Translations under genes and position numbers: made by a program
Notes under the pieces: generated by a model
What the model was told of the DNA's origin: nothing
The model's input: the letters and a program-made list of their open reading frames with translations, nothing else
The model's database searches: none
Shown here: one piece after another, positions 1-8,812 of the stretch
Layout: each line of letters starts with the position of its first letter
How positions within the stretch are numbered: position 1 is the first letter of the stretch
Assembly: GCA_900319105.1 (NCBI GenBank)
Contig: ONND01000009.1
Span: 1-64,000, forward strand
From: an uncultured Bacteroidales bacterium
Lineage (GTDB): Bacteria; Bacteroidota; Bacteroidia; Bacteroidales; Paludibacteraceae
DNA length: 64,000 nt
Direction: 5' to 3'

Positions 1-43
1 ATAACACCCCGGCATAGTAATAAACCCTAATCTCTTACTCACT

Positions 44-430
44 ATGGCAAAAGTAGGATGGAGTGCCGGCATTGATTTTGTGTCTGGAGCACTCAGCAAG
101 CCCAGTAAGAACGGACAGCACAGCTGCCAGAAAATGCTGCTTGGTACGCACCGTGTAGCAGCGACCGAGAACCCCAACTGCAACCGCATCTACCTGCGTC
201 CGAAGATCGAGCGTTCGACGCCTCCGACCGTCAACGAGCTCTTCATGCGTCAGCGTTTCTCGGCAGTCAAGGCAGCCGTCAAGGCTCGTATGGAGGACCT
301 CTCCAAGGTCGATGCAGATCAGGCTGCGTTCATCGCCCAGAAGGATCAGGCAGGTGGCAAAAAGACCATGAAGGCCTACCTCTGGAAGCTCGAGTGCGCT
401 ACGTACGACGCTGCCCACCCGCGCGGCTAA
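44..430 (+). CDS. Conserved Bacteroidales hypothetical protein
   Basis: A 128-residue basic protein with no signal peptide or membrane segment. It has several lysine- and arginine-rich stretches and two cysteines near the middle of the N-terminal half and near the C-terminus. I recognise the type, beginning MAKVGW and ending with a KKTMKAYLW segment, as a widespread uncharacterised protein of Bacteroidales, but I know no function. The ATG at 44 is the only reasonable start and lacks a Shine-Dalgarno sequence, as is usual in the phylum. A strong terminator follows at 464, so it is probably a single-gene or last-gene transcript whose promoter lies before the window. A long open frame on the opposite strand over the same region looks like a shadow. 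Confidence 0.8.
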   Translation: MAKVGWSAGIDFVSGALSKPSKNGQHSCQKMLLGTHRVAATENPNCNRIYLRPKIERSTPPTVNELFMRQRFSAVKAAVKARMEDLSKVDADQAAFIAQKDQAGGKKTMKAYLWKLECATYDAAHPRG

Positions 431-463
431 TCGTACCTCCGCGAAAGGTCAATCTCCCTATCC

Positions 464-499
464 GCGTTCCCCCTTATACTTGGGGGAGCGCTTTTTTTT
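464..499 (+). terminator. Rho-independent terminator after the first gene
   Basis: Ten-base-pair stem (GCGTTCCCCC at 464-473 with GGGGGAGCGC at 482-491, one G-T pair), an 8-nt loop, then eight T residues at 492-499. It ends only about 10 nt before the -33 box of the next promoter, insulating the two units. Confidence 0.9.
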
Positions 500-509
500 A
501 TCCTTTTCC

Positions 510-540
510 TTGCATATGTCAAAAAAAAGCAGTAAATTTG
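510..540 (+). promoter_or_regulatory. Bacteroidota-type promoter (-33/-7)
   Basis: TTGCATATGTC starts at 510, followed by an A-tract, and the -7 box TAAATTTG is at 533-540. There are 20 nt between TTG and the -7 box. The same arrangement precedes many transcription units in this window. Transcription should begin around 545, leaving a leader of about 15-20 nt. Confidence 0.85.
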
Positions 541-560
541 CACCCGATTTTGTTTTTTTT

Positions 561-1310
561 ATGCATATGAGAAAAATACTCTGTTTTTTATGTTCCGTAT
601 GGCTGTTCTGCGGGACGACGAACGCTTTTGTGCGGGACACTTTCCCGGATATCAACCCGGGCGAGCATAGCCGTCTGGAGTTCCGGACGGAATATGGTTA
701 TAACGATGTGTGGGGACATCATGCGAACTTCGATCTGAGCGCCATGGTTCCCATTCATAAGCACTTCGATCTGATGGTAGCAGCGCAGTTCTCCACAGCG
801 AATGTTTATACCATCAATGTGGAATTGGATTCCAAGTTCCTGTTGACCAAGAAGCATCATCGCGAGTTGTATTTCAAGACTCGCTTCATGCCGCGTATGG
901 TCGTTCGTGCGCAGGCATTGGAGTTCAATATTGCGCTCGGTCTCGGTTACCGCCAGGATTACGTGAACATCCTCATCGGTACCGATATCCGTATGATGGA
1001 TGAGTTGCACCGCAAGCGTGATTACCACATGAATGAGATGATTGCGGAGACTTTCTACCCTATCTATTTCCTGGAGGTCTTCGGACGTCCGATGGATTGC
1101 AACTGGAATGTGTCGGCGCGTATCACCAACCTCAACGAGTTCCAGATCGAGCACATGTGGAATCCTATTTTCTCGCTGGGAGGACAGTATGACCCGGACC
1201 AGCATTGGCGCGTGACAGCACGTGTCGATTGCAAGCCTGCGGGTATGTTTAATATGACGGGCTCTTTCTTTGATATTCACGGCCTCGTCGGATTTGCTTA
1301 TACGTTTTAA
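561..1310 (+). CDS. Predicted exported envelope protein of unknown function
   Basis: About 249 residues with an N-terminal signal peptide (MRKILCFLCSVWLFCG, cleavage near residue 23). The mature part alternates polar and aromatic or hydrophobic residues, is rich in Tyr, Phe and Arg, and ends in an aromatic residue (GFAYTF), which fits an outer-membrane beta-barrel. I do not recognise a named family. The open frame extends upstream to 480, but that part overlaps the promoter, so the start is the ATG at 561 or 567. The metallophosphoesterase gene follows 18 nt downstream and is probably cotranscribed. Confidence 0.75.
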   Translation: MHMRKILCFLCSVWLFCGTTNAFVRDTFPDINPGEHSRLEFRTEYGYNDVWGHHANFDLSAMVPIHKHFDLMVAAQFSTANVYTINVELDSKFLLTKKHHRELYFKTRFMPRMVVRAQALEFNIALGLGYRQDYVNILIGTDIRMMDELHRKRDYHMNEMIAETFYPIYFLEVFGRPMDCNWNVSARITNLNEFQIEHMWNPIFSLGGQYDPDQHWRVTARVDCKPAGMFNMTGSFFDIHGLVGFAYTF

Positions 1311-1328
1311 TGAATAATGAGTTGCTTT

Positions 1329-2327
1329 ATGAATAACCGGATATTTAAAACGCTGCTTTTCGTTTGCCTCATCATCTGCAGCGGGTGTGAAAGACTGGAT
1401 ATAGGAGGCATTTTCGGTGGTACACATCCTCACCACGACGCACGGTTCAAACAATCGATTGCTTGGAATAAGGAGTATTGTGCCTCCCATGGCTTGGAAG
1501 AGGACTGTCTGGCGCATATCAAAGCCAAAGATGAGACGTATGTGATCTACTGGGCAGCCGATCTGCATATCGCCGGAGAAGGTCAGACTCACATGATGGA
1601 TACCTTCATTAACATGGCACTGGGTAACTATGTGTACGAAGGTGAAATCCTTCCGTTAGGCGATACCTGTACGGCGGTCATTTTCGCCGGAGATATCATC
1701 GATGCGAAGAATAACTACCCTGTTTTCTATCGCCATCTGAAACCCTTAGAGGATGCCGGTGTACCGGTCTTCTGTACCCCCGGTAACCATGACCTCTGTT
1801 TCGGTCAGTGGACCGAGTATGCAGAGCATTGGCATACCAGTTGCTATTGGTTTGATATCACAACGCCGTCCGGGATAAAAGACTTGTATATATCCTGCGA
1901 TTCCGGCGATGCCACGTTAGGCGCCAAGCAGTTTAACTGGCTCAAAGATCTGCTCAAACGCAAATCCAAGGAAGGGTATCGGCATATCATCTTCTTCACC
2001 CATACCCATATGTTCAAGCGTGATTCCAACCAGGCACACGCAGCGGGATATAACATGGAGGAGATCTACGAGTTGACGTATCTGTTCTACAAGTATGGTG
2101 TAAAATACTACGTCTGCGGACATGACCATACGCACGAGGAAACGACCTACAAGAATGTGATTTACTATACCATCGGCGCCATGAAAAACAGCTACCTGGG
2201 TAAGGCGGCTTACATGACCATGACGTTTTATGAATCATACGGTCAGGACACGGCGCCGATCTACGTGCAGCTGCATCGCATGAGCGGAGAGGATTATTTG
2301 ATTTGGGATAGCTCTGTTATAAAATAA
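1329..2327 (+). CDS. Metallophosphoesterase, probable lipoprotein
   Basis: About 332 residues with calcineurin-like phosphoesterase motifs in order: ADLHIAG (D-x-H), FAGDIIDA (GDxxD), TPGNHD (GNHD), a histidine at FFTHTHMF, and a terminal CGHDHTH. These residues bind the two metals of this superfamily. The substrate is unknown. The N-terminus (MNNRIFKTLLFVCLIICSGC) looks like a Bacteroidota lipoprotein signal, suggesting a periplasmic or surface enzyme anchored in a membrane, although the lipobox is not canonical. An in-frame ATG at 1317 would add four residues before the signal; 1329 gives the better signal peptide. dnaE starts 9 nt after the stop. Confidence 0.85.
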   Translation: MNNRIFKTLLFVCLIICSGCERLDIGGIFGGTHPHHDARFKQSIAWNKEYCASHGLEEDCLAHIKAKDETYVIYWAADLHIAGEGQTHMMDTFINMALGNYVYEGEILPLGDTCTAVIFAGDIIDAKNNYPVFYRHLKPLEDAGVPVFCTPGNHDLCFGQWTEYAEHWHTSCYWFDITTPSGIKDLYISCDSGDATLGAKQFNWLKDLLKRKSKEGYRHIIFFTHTHMFKRDSNQAHAAGYNMEEIYELTYLFYKYGVKYYVCGHDHTHEETTYKNVIYYTIGAMKNSYLGKAAYMTMTFYESYGQDTAPIYVQLHRMSGEDYLIWDSSVIK

Positions 2328-2336
2328 AACCCGGTT

Positions 2337-5300
2337 ATGAGTTTTACGCATTTACATGTTCACTCCCACTATTCCTTGCTCGACGGGTTGAGTAAAGTGG
2401 AAGAAATAGTGGATAAGTGTATCGATTCGGGGATGAATGCAGTCGCGTTGACCGATCACGGCAACATGTACGGCATCAAGGATCTGCTCGATTATTGCAA
2501 GAAAAAAGAAGGTTTCAAGCCCATTGTGGGTGTAGAGGCTTATTGCGCGCGGCGGGGCAGACACTCGATGAGGGACGATAAGGCTGTGAACGGAGAAGGA
2601 CGTACTTACGTCATCGACCGTTCCGGTTGGCACCTTATTCTGCTGGCGAAAAACATGGTGGGGTATCATAATCTCTGCCGTATCGTTTCGCATGGATACA
2701 TGTCGGATGCGTTTTATCATACCCCGCGTATAGATAAGGAACTGTTGGAGCAATGGCACGAAGGTATCATCTGCTGCTCGGCTTGTTTGGGTGGTGAGTT
2801 ACCCCAGAAAATTCTCGATGGAATCGCTAAAGGAGGCGATTTCACGGAAGCCGAGGAATGTGTACAATGGTTCAAGAACCTCTTCGGTGAGGATTATTAT
2901 ATCGAGCTCCAGCGTCACGAGACACAGAAACCCGGTGGCGACGTAGAGGTCTATGAACGGCAGAAACAGGTAAACCCCATCCTCATTGATCTGGCGCACA
3001 AGTACGGCGTTAAGATCATAGCGACAAACGACTCGCATTTCGTGAATGAAGAGGATGCAGAGGCGCATGACCGGTTGATATGTCTGAGCACGAACCATTT
3101 CGTCAATGACGTCAACCGAATGCACTATACCAAGCAGGAATGGCTCAAGACTCCGGATGAAATGGCGGCAATCTTCTCCGATATACCGGAAGCTTTGGAG
3201 AACACGCAGGAAATAGTCGATAAAATCGAGGTGTATGACATCGATCACGGGCCTATCATGCCTAAGTTCGACATCCCGGCTTCGTTTGGCAAGGAGGAAG
3301 ATTATCCCGATCGTCTGGCGTTCGAATCCGCTTATCTGCGCTATCTGACGATGGAAGGCGCCAAAGAGCGTTACGGGGAAGAACGGCTGGCCAACGACGA
3401 GGAACTGAAAGAGCGTATCGAGTTTGAGCTCAATACCATCATCTCCATGGGTTTCCCTGGCTATTTCTTGATCGTCATGGATTTTATCCGTGCAGCGCGT
3501 GAAGAACTGGATGTATCGGTAGGACCGGGGCGTGGATCTGCAGCAGGATCGGTGGTAGCGTATTGCCTTAAGATCACGGACTTGGACCCGCTCAAATACG
3601 ACTTGCTGTTCGAGCGTTTCCTTAATCCCGACCGTATCTCCCTACCCGATATCGATACCGATTTTGAGGATTGCGGTCGTGGCAAGGTGTTGGATTATGT
3701 GAGCCGCAAATACGGCGAGACGCATGTAGCGCATATCGTTACCTATGGCAAGATGGCGACTAAATCGGCTTTGGCGGATGTAGGCCGTGTACAGCAAGTA
3801 CCGCTGCCTCGCGTCAACGAACTGAAAGGTCTCATCCCCGATCGTGATTTCCCGGACAGCGTGCTCAAAGGGCTGCCGGAAGGCGCGAAAAAGCCCAAAG
3901 TGAACCTACGGAACTGCTATAAGTATATCGAGGAACTGAAACGCGAATACGAGGCAGGAGATCCGAATATCCGCTCGATGCTCGAGTATGCAGCACGACT
4001 GGAAGGAACGATCCGACAAGTAGGTGTTCATGCCTGCGGTGTGATCATCGGTGCAGATGATCTGACGAACTTCGCCCCACTCTCCTCGGTGGAGGACAAG
4101 AACAGTAAGAAACGGGTGCTCGTTACCGAATACGACGGGCATGTCGTTGAGTCAGTCGGATTGATCAAGATGGACTTCCTCGGGCTCATTACCCTGACGA
4201 TTATCAAGGAATGTCTGCGTAATATCAAGAAAGCGCAAGGCATTGATATCGACATCGATCATATCCCTATTGATGACGAACTGACCTACAAGCTCTTCCA
4301 GGAAGGCCGCACGGTAGCTGTCTTCCAATTCGAGTCCGCAGGTATGCAGAAATACCTCCGTGAGCTCAAACCGACCGTCATTGGCGATCTGATCGCCATG
4401 AATGCCCTCTACCGACCGGGACCTATGGATTATATTCCGCAGTTCATCCGTCGTAAACAAGGGATAGAGGAGGTGACATATGATATTCCGGTGATGGAGA
4501 AATACCTCAAGGACACCTATGGTGTCACGGTCTATCAAGAGCAGGTCATGCTCCTTAGTCGTCTGTTGGCGAATTTCACCCGAGGCGAGAGTGACAAACT
4601 CCGTAAAGCGATGGGTAAGAAGCAGATGGCGGTCCTTGCCTCCCTCAAAGACAAATTCATGGAGGGCGGAAAAGCGAACGGTCATAACCCGGATATTCTC
4701 GATAAAATCTGGAAAGATTGGGAGAAATTCGCTTCCTATGCTTTCAATAAATCGCACGCGGCATGTTACTCCTGGGTGGCGTACCAGACAGGTTACCTCA
4801 AGGCGCACTACCCCGCTGAGTTCATGGCGGCGAACCTTACCGTCCATAAGGATGATATCAAGGAGGTCTCCAAACTGATGGACGAATGTAAATCGTTAGG
4901 ATTGAGTGTCTTGGAGCCTGATGTCAACGAGTCGGAATTGTCCTTCACCGTCAATAGCAAAGGGGCTATCCGCTTTGGTTTGGGCGGTATCAAGGGCGTC
5001 GGAGAAGGGGCTGCCGAATCAATCATCTCCGAGCGGGAGAAAAACGGCAAATATACCGGTATCTTTGATTTCATGGAGCGTGTCAATCTGCAATCCTGCA
5101 ACCGCAAGACCATAGAAAACCTTGCGCAATCGGGCGCTTTCGAGTGTTTCGAGGATATCTATCGTGAGCAGTTCTTCGGGGCCGATGAGTTCGGCGATAC
5201 AGGATTGGATCTGCTGATGAACTACGGTCAGAAATGGCAGGCAGACAAAGAAAGCAACTCCAACTCGCTCTTTGGCGATCTGGATCTGGCGGTGGAAGTA

Positions 5301-6134
5301 AAACACCCTATATTGCCGCAAGTTCCACGTTGGGACACGATCGAGCGACTCAACAAAGAGAAAGATCTCATCGGTATTTATCTCTCTGCCCACCCGCTCG
5401 ATGAATATGCGTTCGAGGTCAATGAGTTGTGTAACCTCTCGGCGGCAGACCTTTCGCAATTCGATAAATGGCGTCGTCCGGATGCACGTGCAGAGGCGGA
5501 GAAGAGTATCCGTGCCGCACAGATTGAGCAACCAGAGGAGAAACTGCTGCTGCCCTCCGAGTTCATCGCTGCGCATAAGAATCAGGCAGGGCTCATCGGA
5601 GGTCTGATCACGCAAGCAGAACAACTGCGCAGCCAGAAAGGAAACCCCTACGGGCGCTATACCATTGAGGATTATACCGGCAGTTACCAGTTCGTGCTCT
5701 TCGGAAACACCTATAACCAGTTCGCCCACATGATGCTCAAAGACCTCTTTGTGCTCGTCACGGGCGTTGTACAGCAGAAAAATGCAGGCATGAAATGGTT
5801 CAAGGAAGCCAAAGATGAAGAAGCCGAGTTTGAGTTTGTGGTACAGCGTGTGGATATGCTGTCGGATGTGCAGAATAACCGTGTGGAAGGTATCAACATC
5901 CGTTTCTCCTTGGATGCCGTAACGCCGGAATCGATCGATGAATTGGCGGATTTAGTAGATGCCAACCCCGGTCAGGAAAGACTCCATGTGAGCGTCTATA
6001 ACCCGCTCAACCGTCAGCAGATAGCGCTTACCAGCCGCTCTTATGCCGTGCATATATCGCCGTCTTTCTATAAATGGCTGGACCGCAAACGTCAAGATAA
6101 CATCTTGAATTTCAATGTAGTAAGCAAGGAATGA
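2337..6134 (+). CDS. dnaE: DNA polymerase III subunit alpha
   Basis: The catalytic subunit of the replicative polymerase, 1265 residues, a normal length for DnaE. The N-terminal PHP domain shows HLHVHSHYSLLDG, TDHGNMYG and a later TNDSHF with its metal-binding histidines. The polymerase core has VGPGRGSAAG near residue 396 and the catalytic aspartates in LPDIDTDF near 436-442. A helix-hairpin-helix region (FGLGGIKGVGEGA) and an OB-fold region (GGLITQAEQLRSQKG onward) follow. The gene ends in an ATGA overlap with folC, so the two are translationally coupled. Several long open frames on the opposite strand inside it are shadows. Confidence 0.98.
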   Translation: MSFTHLHVHSHYSLLDGLSKVEEIVDKCIDSGMNAVALTDHGNMYGIKDLLDYCKKKEGFKPIVGVEAYCARRGRHSMRDDKAVNGEGRTYVIDRSGWHLILLAKNMVGYHNLCRIVSHGYMSDAFYHTPRIDKELLEQWHEGIICCSACLGGELPQKILDGIAKGGDFTEAEECVQWFKNLFGEDYYIELQRHETQKPGGDVEVYERQKQVNPILIDLAHKYGVKIIATNDSHFVNEEDAEAHDRLICLSTNHFVNDVNRMHYTKQEWLKTPDEMAAIFSDIPEALENTQEIVDKIEVYDIDHGPIMPKFDIPASFGKEEDYPDRLAFESAYLRYLTMEGAKERYGEERLANDEELKERIEFELNTIISMGFPGYFLIVMDFIRAAREELDVSVGPGRGSAAGSVVAYCLKITDLDPLKYDLLFERFLNPDRISLPDIDTDFEDCGRGKVLDYVSRKYGETHVAHIVTYGKMATKSALADVGRVQQVPLPRVNELKGLIPDRDFPDSVLKGLPEGAKKPKVNLRNCYKYIEELKREYEAGDPNIRSMLEYAARLEGTIRQVGVHACGVIIGADDLTNFAPLSSVEDKNSKKRVLVTEYDGHVVESVGLIKMDFLGLITLTIIKECLRNIKKAQGIDIDIDHIPIDDELTYKLFQEGRTVAVFQFESAGMQKYLRELKPTVIGDLIAMNALYRPGPMDYIPQFIRRKQGIEEVTYDIPVMEKYLKDTYGVTVYQEQVMLLSRLLANFTRGESDKLRKAMGKKQMAVLASLKDKFMEGGKANGHNPDILDKIWKDWEKFASYAFNKSHAACYSWVAYQTGYLKAHYPAEFMAANLTVHKDDIKEVSKLMDECKSLGLSVLEPDVNESELSFTVNSKGAIRFGLGGIKGVGEGAAESIISEREKNGKYTGIFDFMERVNLQSCNRKTIENLAQSGAFECFEDIYREQFFGADEFGDTGLDLLMNYGQKWQADKESNSNSLFGDLDLAVEVKHPILPQVPRWDTIERLNKEKDLIGIYLSAHPLDEYAFEVNELCNLSAADLSQFDKWRRPDARAEAEKSIRAAQIEQPEEKLLLPSEFIAAHKNQAGLIGGLITQAEQLRSQKGNPYGRYTIEDYTGSYQFVLFGNTYNQFAHMMLKDLFVLVTGVVQQKNAGMKWFKEAKDEEAEFEFVVQRVDMLSDVQNNRVEGINIRFSLDAVTPESIDELADLVDANPGQERLHVSVYNPLNRQQIALTSRSYAVHISPSFYKWLDRKRQDNILNFNVVSKE

Positions 6135-7477
6135 GTTATCAAGAAGCGATAGACTATCTGTATTCCTCCCGTCCGCCTTTTCATCAGGTCGGCGCAGCTG
6201 CTTACAAGCCCGGTTTGGAGAACACACTGCGGCTGATGGCGCACGTCGGAAATCCGCATGAACATCTGCGTGCGGTACATGTGGCGGGTACGAACGGAAA
6301 AGGTTCTACCGCCCATCTGATAGCAGCCGTCTTGCAGGCTTCGGGACTCAAAGTAGGTCTCTATACCAGCCCGCATCTGGTGGATCTGCGCGAACGGATA
6401 CGCGTGAACGGAACACCTATCCCGGAAGCGGAAGTAGTCGCATTCATCGAGCAAAATCGGGATTTCCTGGATGCCACACAGCCTTCTTTCTTTGAGACAA
6501 TGACCGCACTCGCTTTCCGCTATTTTGTAGCGCAAAACGTCGATATAGCCGTCGTAGAAGTGGGACTGGGCGGGCGACTCGATAGTACGAACGTCATCAC
6601 CCCTATCCTCTCCGTCATCACCAATATCGGCATGGATCATACAGAGTTTCTGGGAAACACCCTTCCGAAAATAGCCAAAGAGAAAGCAGGTATCATCAAG
6701 CCCGGCGTACCGTGCGTCATTGGAGAGACACATCCGCAGACGATGAATGTCTTTTTGGATCGTGCGCAGGAATGTGGTATCTTAGGCGACGGTTTAGAGA
6801 CAACCGATTGCCGCATCTGGTTTGCCGATCAATGCGGGTATATGCGTTCTCGCAGGCTCCGTGAGGCACCGGAATGTGACCTGAAAGGTATCTATCAGGA
6901 GCATAACCTCCAAACCGCCTACGTCGCCCTGCAAGTCCTGAGAAATTACACGCTTTTGGCATCATTATTCCCTCCCTTGAGGGGAGAGTTAGGGAGAGGT
7001 TTCCATCCAACATTCAACATTAGAGAGGGTTTCGCCCACGTCTGTTCGCTCACGGGCTTACGCGGACGATGGGAGACCTTGTGCGACCAACCGCTGACCA
7101 TCTGCGATACCGGACATAACAGTCATGGTATCCAATACGTCGCGCGTCAACTCAAAGAGTTGACCAATCCCCATATATGGATCGTCTTTGGCATGGTGAA
7201 CGACAAAGATACGGATGTGGTAATGAGGCTGTTACCCTCCGGCGAGCGATACCATTATATCTTCACAACGCCCAATACCCAACGCGCCCGTTCGGCGCAG
7301 GAGATGCTCTCTTTATGGGGAAAAGAAGGCCTCGCCATCGAACATCCCGAACAAGCCATCGCTTATGCCCGAACCAACGCCAAGCCCGAGGACGCCATCT
7401 TCATCGGGGGCAGCAATTACCTCGTCGGCGAAGCTATTAAAGGGGAAATGACCCATACGGCGAAGCAGATCGTATGA
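6131..7477 (+). CDS. folC: Dihydrofolate/folylpolyglutamate synthase
   Basis: ATP-dependent addition of glutamate to dihydropteroate or folates. The 448-residue Mur-ligase-type protein has the P-loop HVAGTNGKGS near residue 53, the VVEVGLGGRLDSTN segment, the GMDHTEFLG motif, and a C-terminal GHNSHG and FGMVNDKD typical of FolC. It overlaps dnaE by 4 nt. Residues about 278-291 (FPPLRGELGRGF) are encoded by a palindromic repeat at 6966-7005 that resembles insertions in prmA and apbE. It lies between the central and C-terminal domains and is probably a tolerated in-frame insertion. Confidence 0.95.
   Translation: MSYQEAIDYLYSSRPPFHQVGAAAYKPGLENTLRLMAHVGNPHEHLRAVHVAGTNGKGSTAHLIAAVLQASGLKVGLYTSPHLVDLRERIRVNGTPIPEAEVVAFIEQNRDFLDATQPSFFETMTALAFRYFVAQNVDIAVVEVGLGGRLDSTNVITPILSVITNIGMDHTEFLGNTLPKIAKEKAGIIKPGVPCVIGETHPQTMNVFLDRAQECGILGDGLETTDCRIWFADQCGYMRSRRLREAPECDLKGIYQEHNLQTAYVALQVLRNYTLLASLFPPLRGELGRGFHPTFNIREGFAHVCSLTGLRGRWETLCDQPLTICDTGHNSHGIQYVARQLKELTNPHIWIVFGMVNDKDTDVVMRLLPSGERYHYIFTTPNTQRARSAQEMLSLWGKEGLAIEHPEQAIAYARTNAKPEDAIFIGGSNYLVGEAIKGEMTHTAKQIV
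6966..7005. repeat. Palindromic repeat inside folC
   Basis: CTCCC-TTGA-GGGGAG hairpin core followed by TTAGGGAGAGG. It keeps the folC frame open and adds about 12 residues. Similar cores occur at 8050, 14205 and 53805. Confidence 0.7.
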
Positions 7478-7487
7478 ACGAAGTGAA

Positions 7488-7516
7488 TAAAGAAATAGTA
7501 AATGACTAAATGGTAA
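7488..7516. repeat. Short-period repeat before prmA
   Basis: AAATAGTAAATGACTAAATGGTAAATG-type repeats directly before the prmA start. The same words occur before yicC (10298-10335, inverted) and glyQS (53985-54040). Confidence 0.6.
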
Positions 7517-8302
7517 ATGAGATATCACGTCTTACATATTAAAACGGATTTTGCTGAGGAATGGCAGGCGGATGTGTTTAATCAGCAGATCTGCGAGTTA
7601 GGGGTGGATACCATCGATGCCGGAGATTATTATATCCCGTCGGAAACATGGACACAAAATGCCGATGAAATCAAAGCTTTATGTGCTGCTACGGAAGGAG
7701 TAACGCTCATGGACGCAGAGGCATGTCCCGATGAGAACTGGAATGCCGCATGGGAAGCCGAACACCCGATGCAGGAACTACCTTTAGGCGTTAGGATTAT
7801 CCCGCATTGCGCTTTTGGTGCCGGACATCATGAGACAACCTCTATGATTATCAACACCTTACTTTCTGCGCATTTAACGGACAAAAATGTGCTGGACCAC
7901 GGTACAGGAACAGGTGTCCTGGCGATCTTTGCCAAGAAAATGGGTGCCCGATATGTGCTGGCGATTGATATTGACGACAAGAGTGTGGAGAATGCCAAAG
8001 AGAATGCCGCGCTCAATAACGTAGATATCGATGTCCGCTTAGGCGATTCGGTTCCTCCCTTCAGGGGGGAACCCACGGAGAGAGGCTGCTACGACCTTAT
8101 TCTCGCCAATATTCATCGGAATATATTGTTAGCCAACATGCCCGCTTACGCCGCGCATCTGAATAACGGCGGTGAGTTATGGTTAAGCGGATTCTATGAA
8201 ACAGATGTCCCTGCGCTGCAATCAGCCGCAGAGAAAGACGGATTGACACTTATTGACGTCCTTGCGAACGGCGAATGGCGGTTGATGAGATGTCGAAAGT
8301 AG
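7517..8302 (+). CDS. prmA: Ribosomal protein L11 methyltransferase
   Basis: S-adenosylmethionine-dependent methyltransferase that modifies ribosomal protein L11, 261 residues. The SAM-binding motif VLDHGTGTGVLAIFA is near residues 124-138, followed by an acidic ALAIDIDDKSVENAKENA strand and the YDLILANIHRNIL motif that replaces NPPY in this family. Residues about 178-190 (VPPFRGEPTERG) are an in-frame palindromic repeat (8050-8085) between the SAM-domain strands. The last 53 nt overlap the 3' end of nadD on the other strand. The C-terminus GEWRLMRC is family-typical, so the overlap looks real. Confidence 0.95.
   Translation: MRYHVLHIKTDFAEEWQADVFNQQICELGVDTIDAGDYYIPSETWTQNADEIKALCAATEGVTLMDAEACPDENWNAAWEAEHPMQELPLGVRIIPHCAFGAGHHETTSMIINTLLSAHLTDKNVLDHGTGTGVLAIFAKKMGARYVLAIDIDDKSVENAKENAALNNVDIDVRLGDSVPPFRGEPTERGCYDLILANIHRNILLANMPAYAAHLNNGGELWLSGFYETDVPALQSAAEKDGLTLIDVLANGEWRLMRCRK
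8050..8085. repeat. Palindromic repeat inside prmA
   Basis: TTCCTCCC-TTCA-GGGGGGAA hairpin followed by CCCACGGAGAGAGG. It has the same layout as the folC insertion and preserves the reading frame. Confidence 0.65.
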
Positions 8303-8807
8303 GAGCGTCTTTAAGGAACACCAGTTCCTTGACCGCGGACGATGACAGACCGCTACGCTGACAGAATACAGACCGCTCCGCTGACAGACCGGCTTTGCCT
8401 GACAGATTTCGAGGATAGACGAAGATGCGGAAGTTCGCGAGGATATATTCATATTCCCGCCAACGATCGAAAATAGCGAGGTTATCCTCTCCGATGACGA
8501 GCGTGAACTCGTGCTCCGGGTACGCTTTTTGCAGTTCACGCAGCGTGTCGGCCGTATAAGACGGACGCGGCAAAGAGAACTCAAAATCCGATGCTTTGAC
8601 ATGCGGGATATCCTTGATTGCCTCCCGCACACCCGCCAGACGTTCCTGCTCCGGAGCTAATATTCCTGCCGGTTTCAACGGATTATTCGGGCTCACGAGC
8701 AGCCATAATTCATCGAGGTCTGTGTGCTCAATGACCCATTTGGCTAATCCCACATGCCCGAAATGCACAGGATTAAAACTGCCGCCATATATGCCGATGC
8801 GTTGCAT
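8250..8807 (-). CDS. nadD: Nicotinate-nucleotide adenylyltransferase
   Basis: Adenylates nicotinate mononucleotide to form deamido-NAD. The 185-residue protein begins with the nucleotidyltransferase motif GGSFNPVHFGH (HxGH) and ends with the conserved ISSTAIR. Residues about 139-154 (SAERSVFCQRSGL) come from a repeat at 8342-8404 that is also present in mnmE. In other NadD proteins this position is a short loop before the VKDAPLF-like strand, so an insertion should be tolerated. It lies last in the mnmE-yicC-gmk-nadD operon, 5 nt after gmk, and overlaps prmA convergently. Confidence 0.95.
   Translation of the reverse strand: MQRIGIYGGSFNPVHFGHVGLAKWVIEHTDLDELWLLVSPNNPLKPAGILAPEQERLAGVREAIKDIPHVKASDFEFSLPRPSYTADTLRELQKAYPEHEFTLVIGEDNLAIFDRWREYEYILANFRIFVYPRNLSGKAGLSAERSVFCQRSGLSSSAVKELVFLKDAPTFDISSTAIRRSQGRQ
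8342..8404. repeat. CAGACCGC-type repeat inside nadD
   Basis: Three imperfect units built around CAGACCGCTACGCTGA. The same block, with the same flanking word order, occurs inside mnmE at 10625-10685. It encodes an RSVxCQRSGL peptide in both genes. Confidence 0.75.
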
Positions 8808-8812
8808 CGTCG

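Noticed and set aside
588..1592. 334-codon minus-strand open frame
   Set aside because: It lies antisense to two well-supported genes and has no recognisable protein features or start context.
4152..5729. Long minus-strand open frames inside dnaE
   Set aside because: The dnaE motifs are complete on the plus strand; these frames are shadows of codon bias.
8313..8330. Terminator for prmA
   Set aside because: The 7-bp hairpin is perfect but no T-tract follows on either strand; it is left as a hairpin inside nadD codons.
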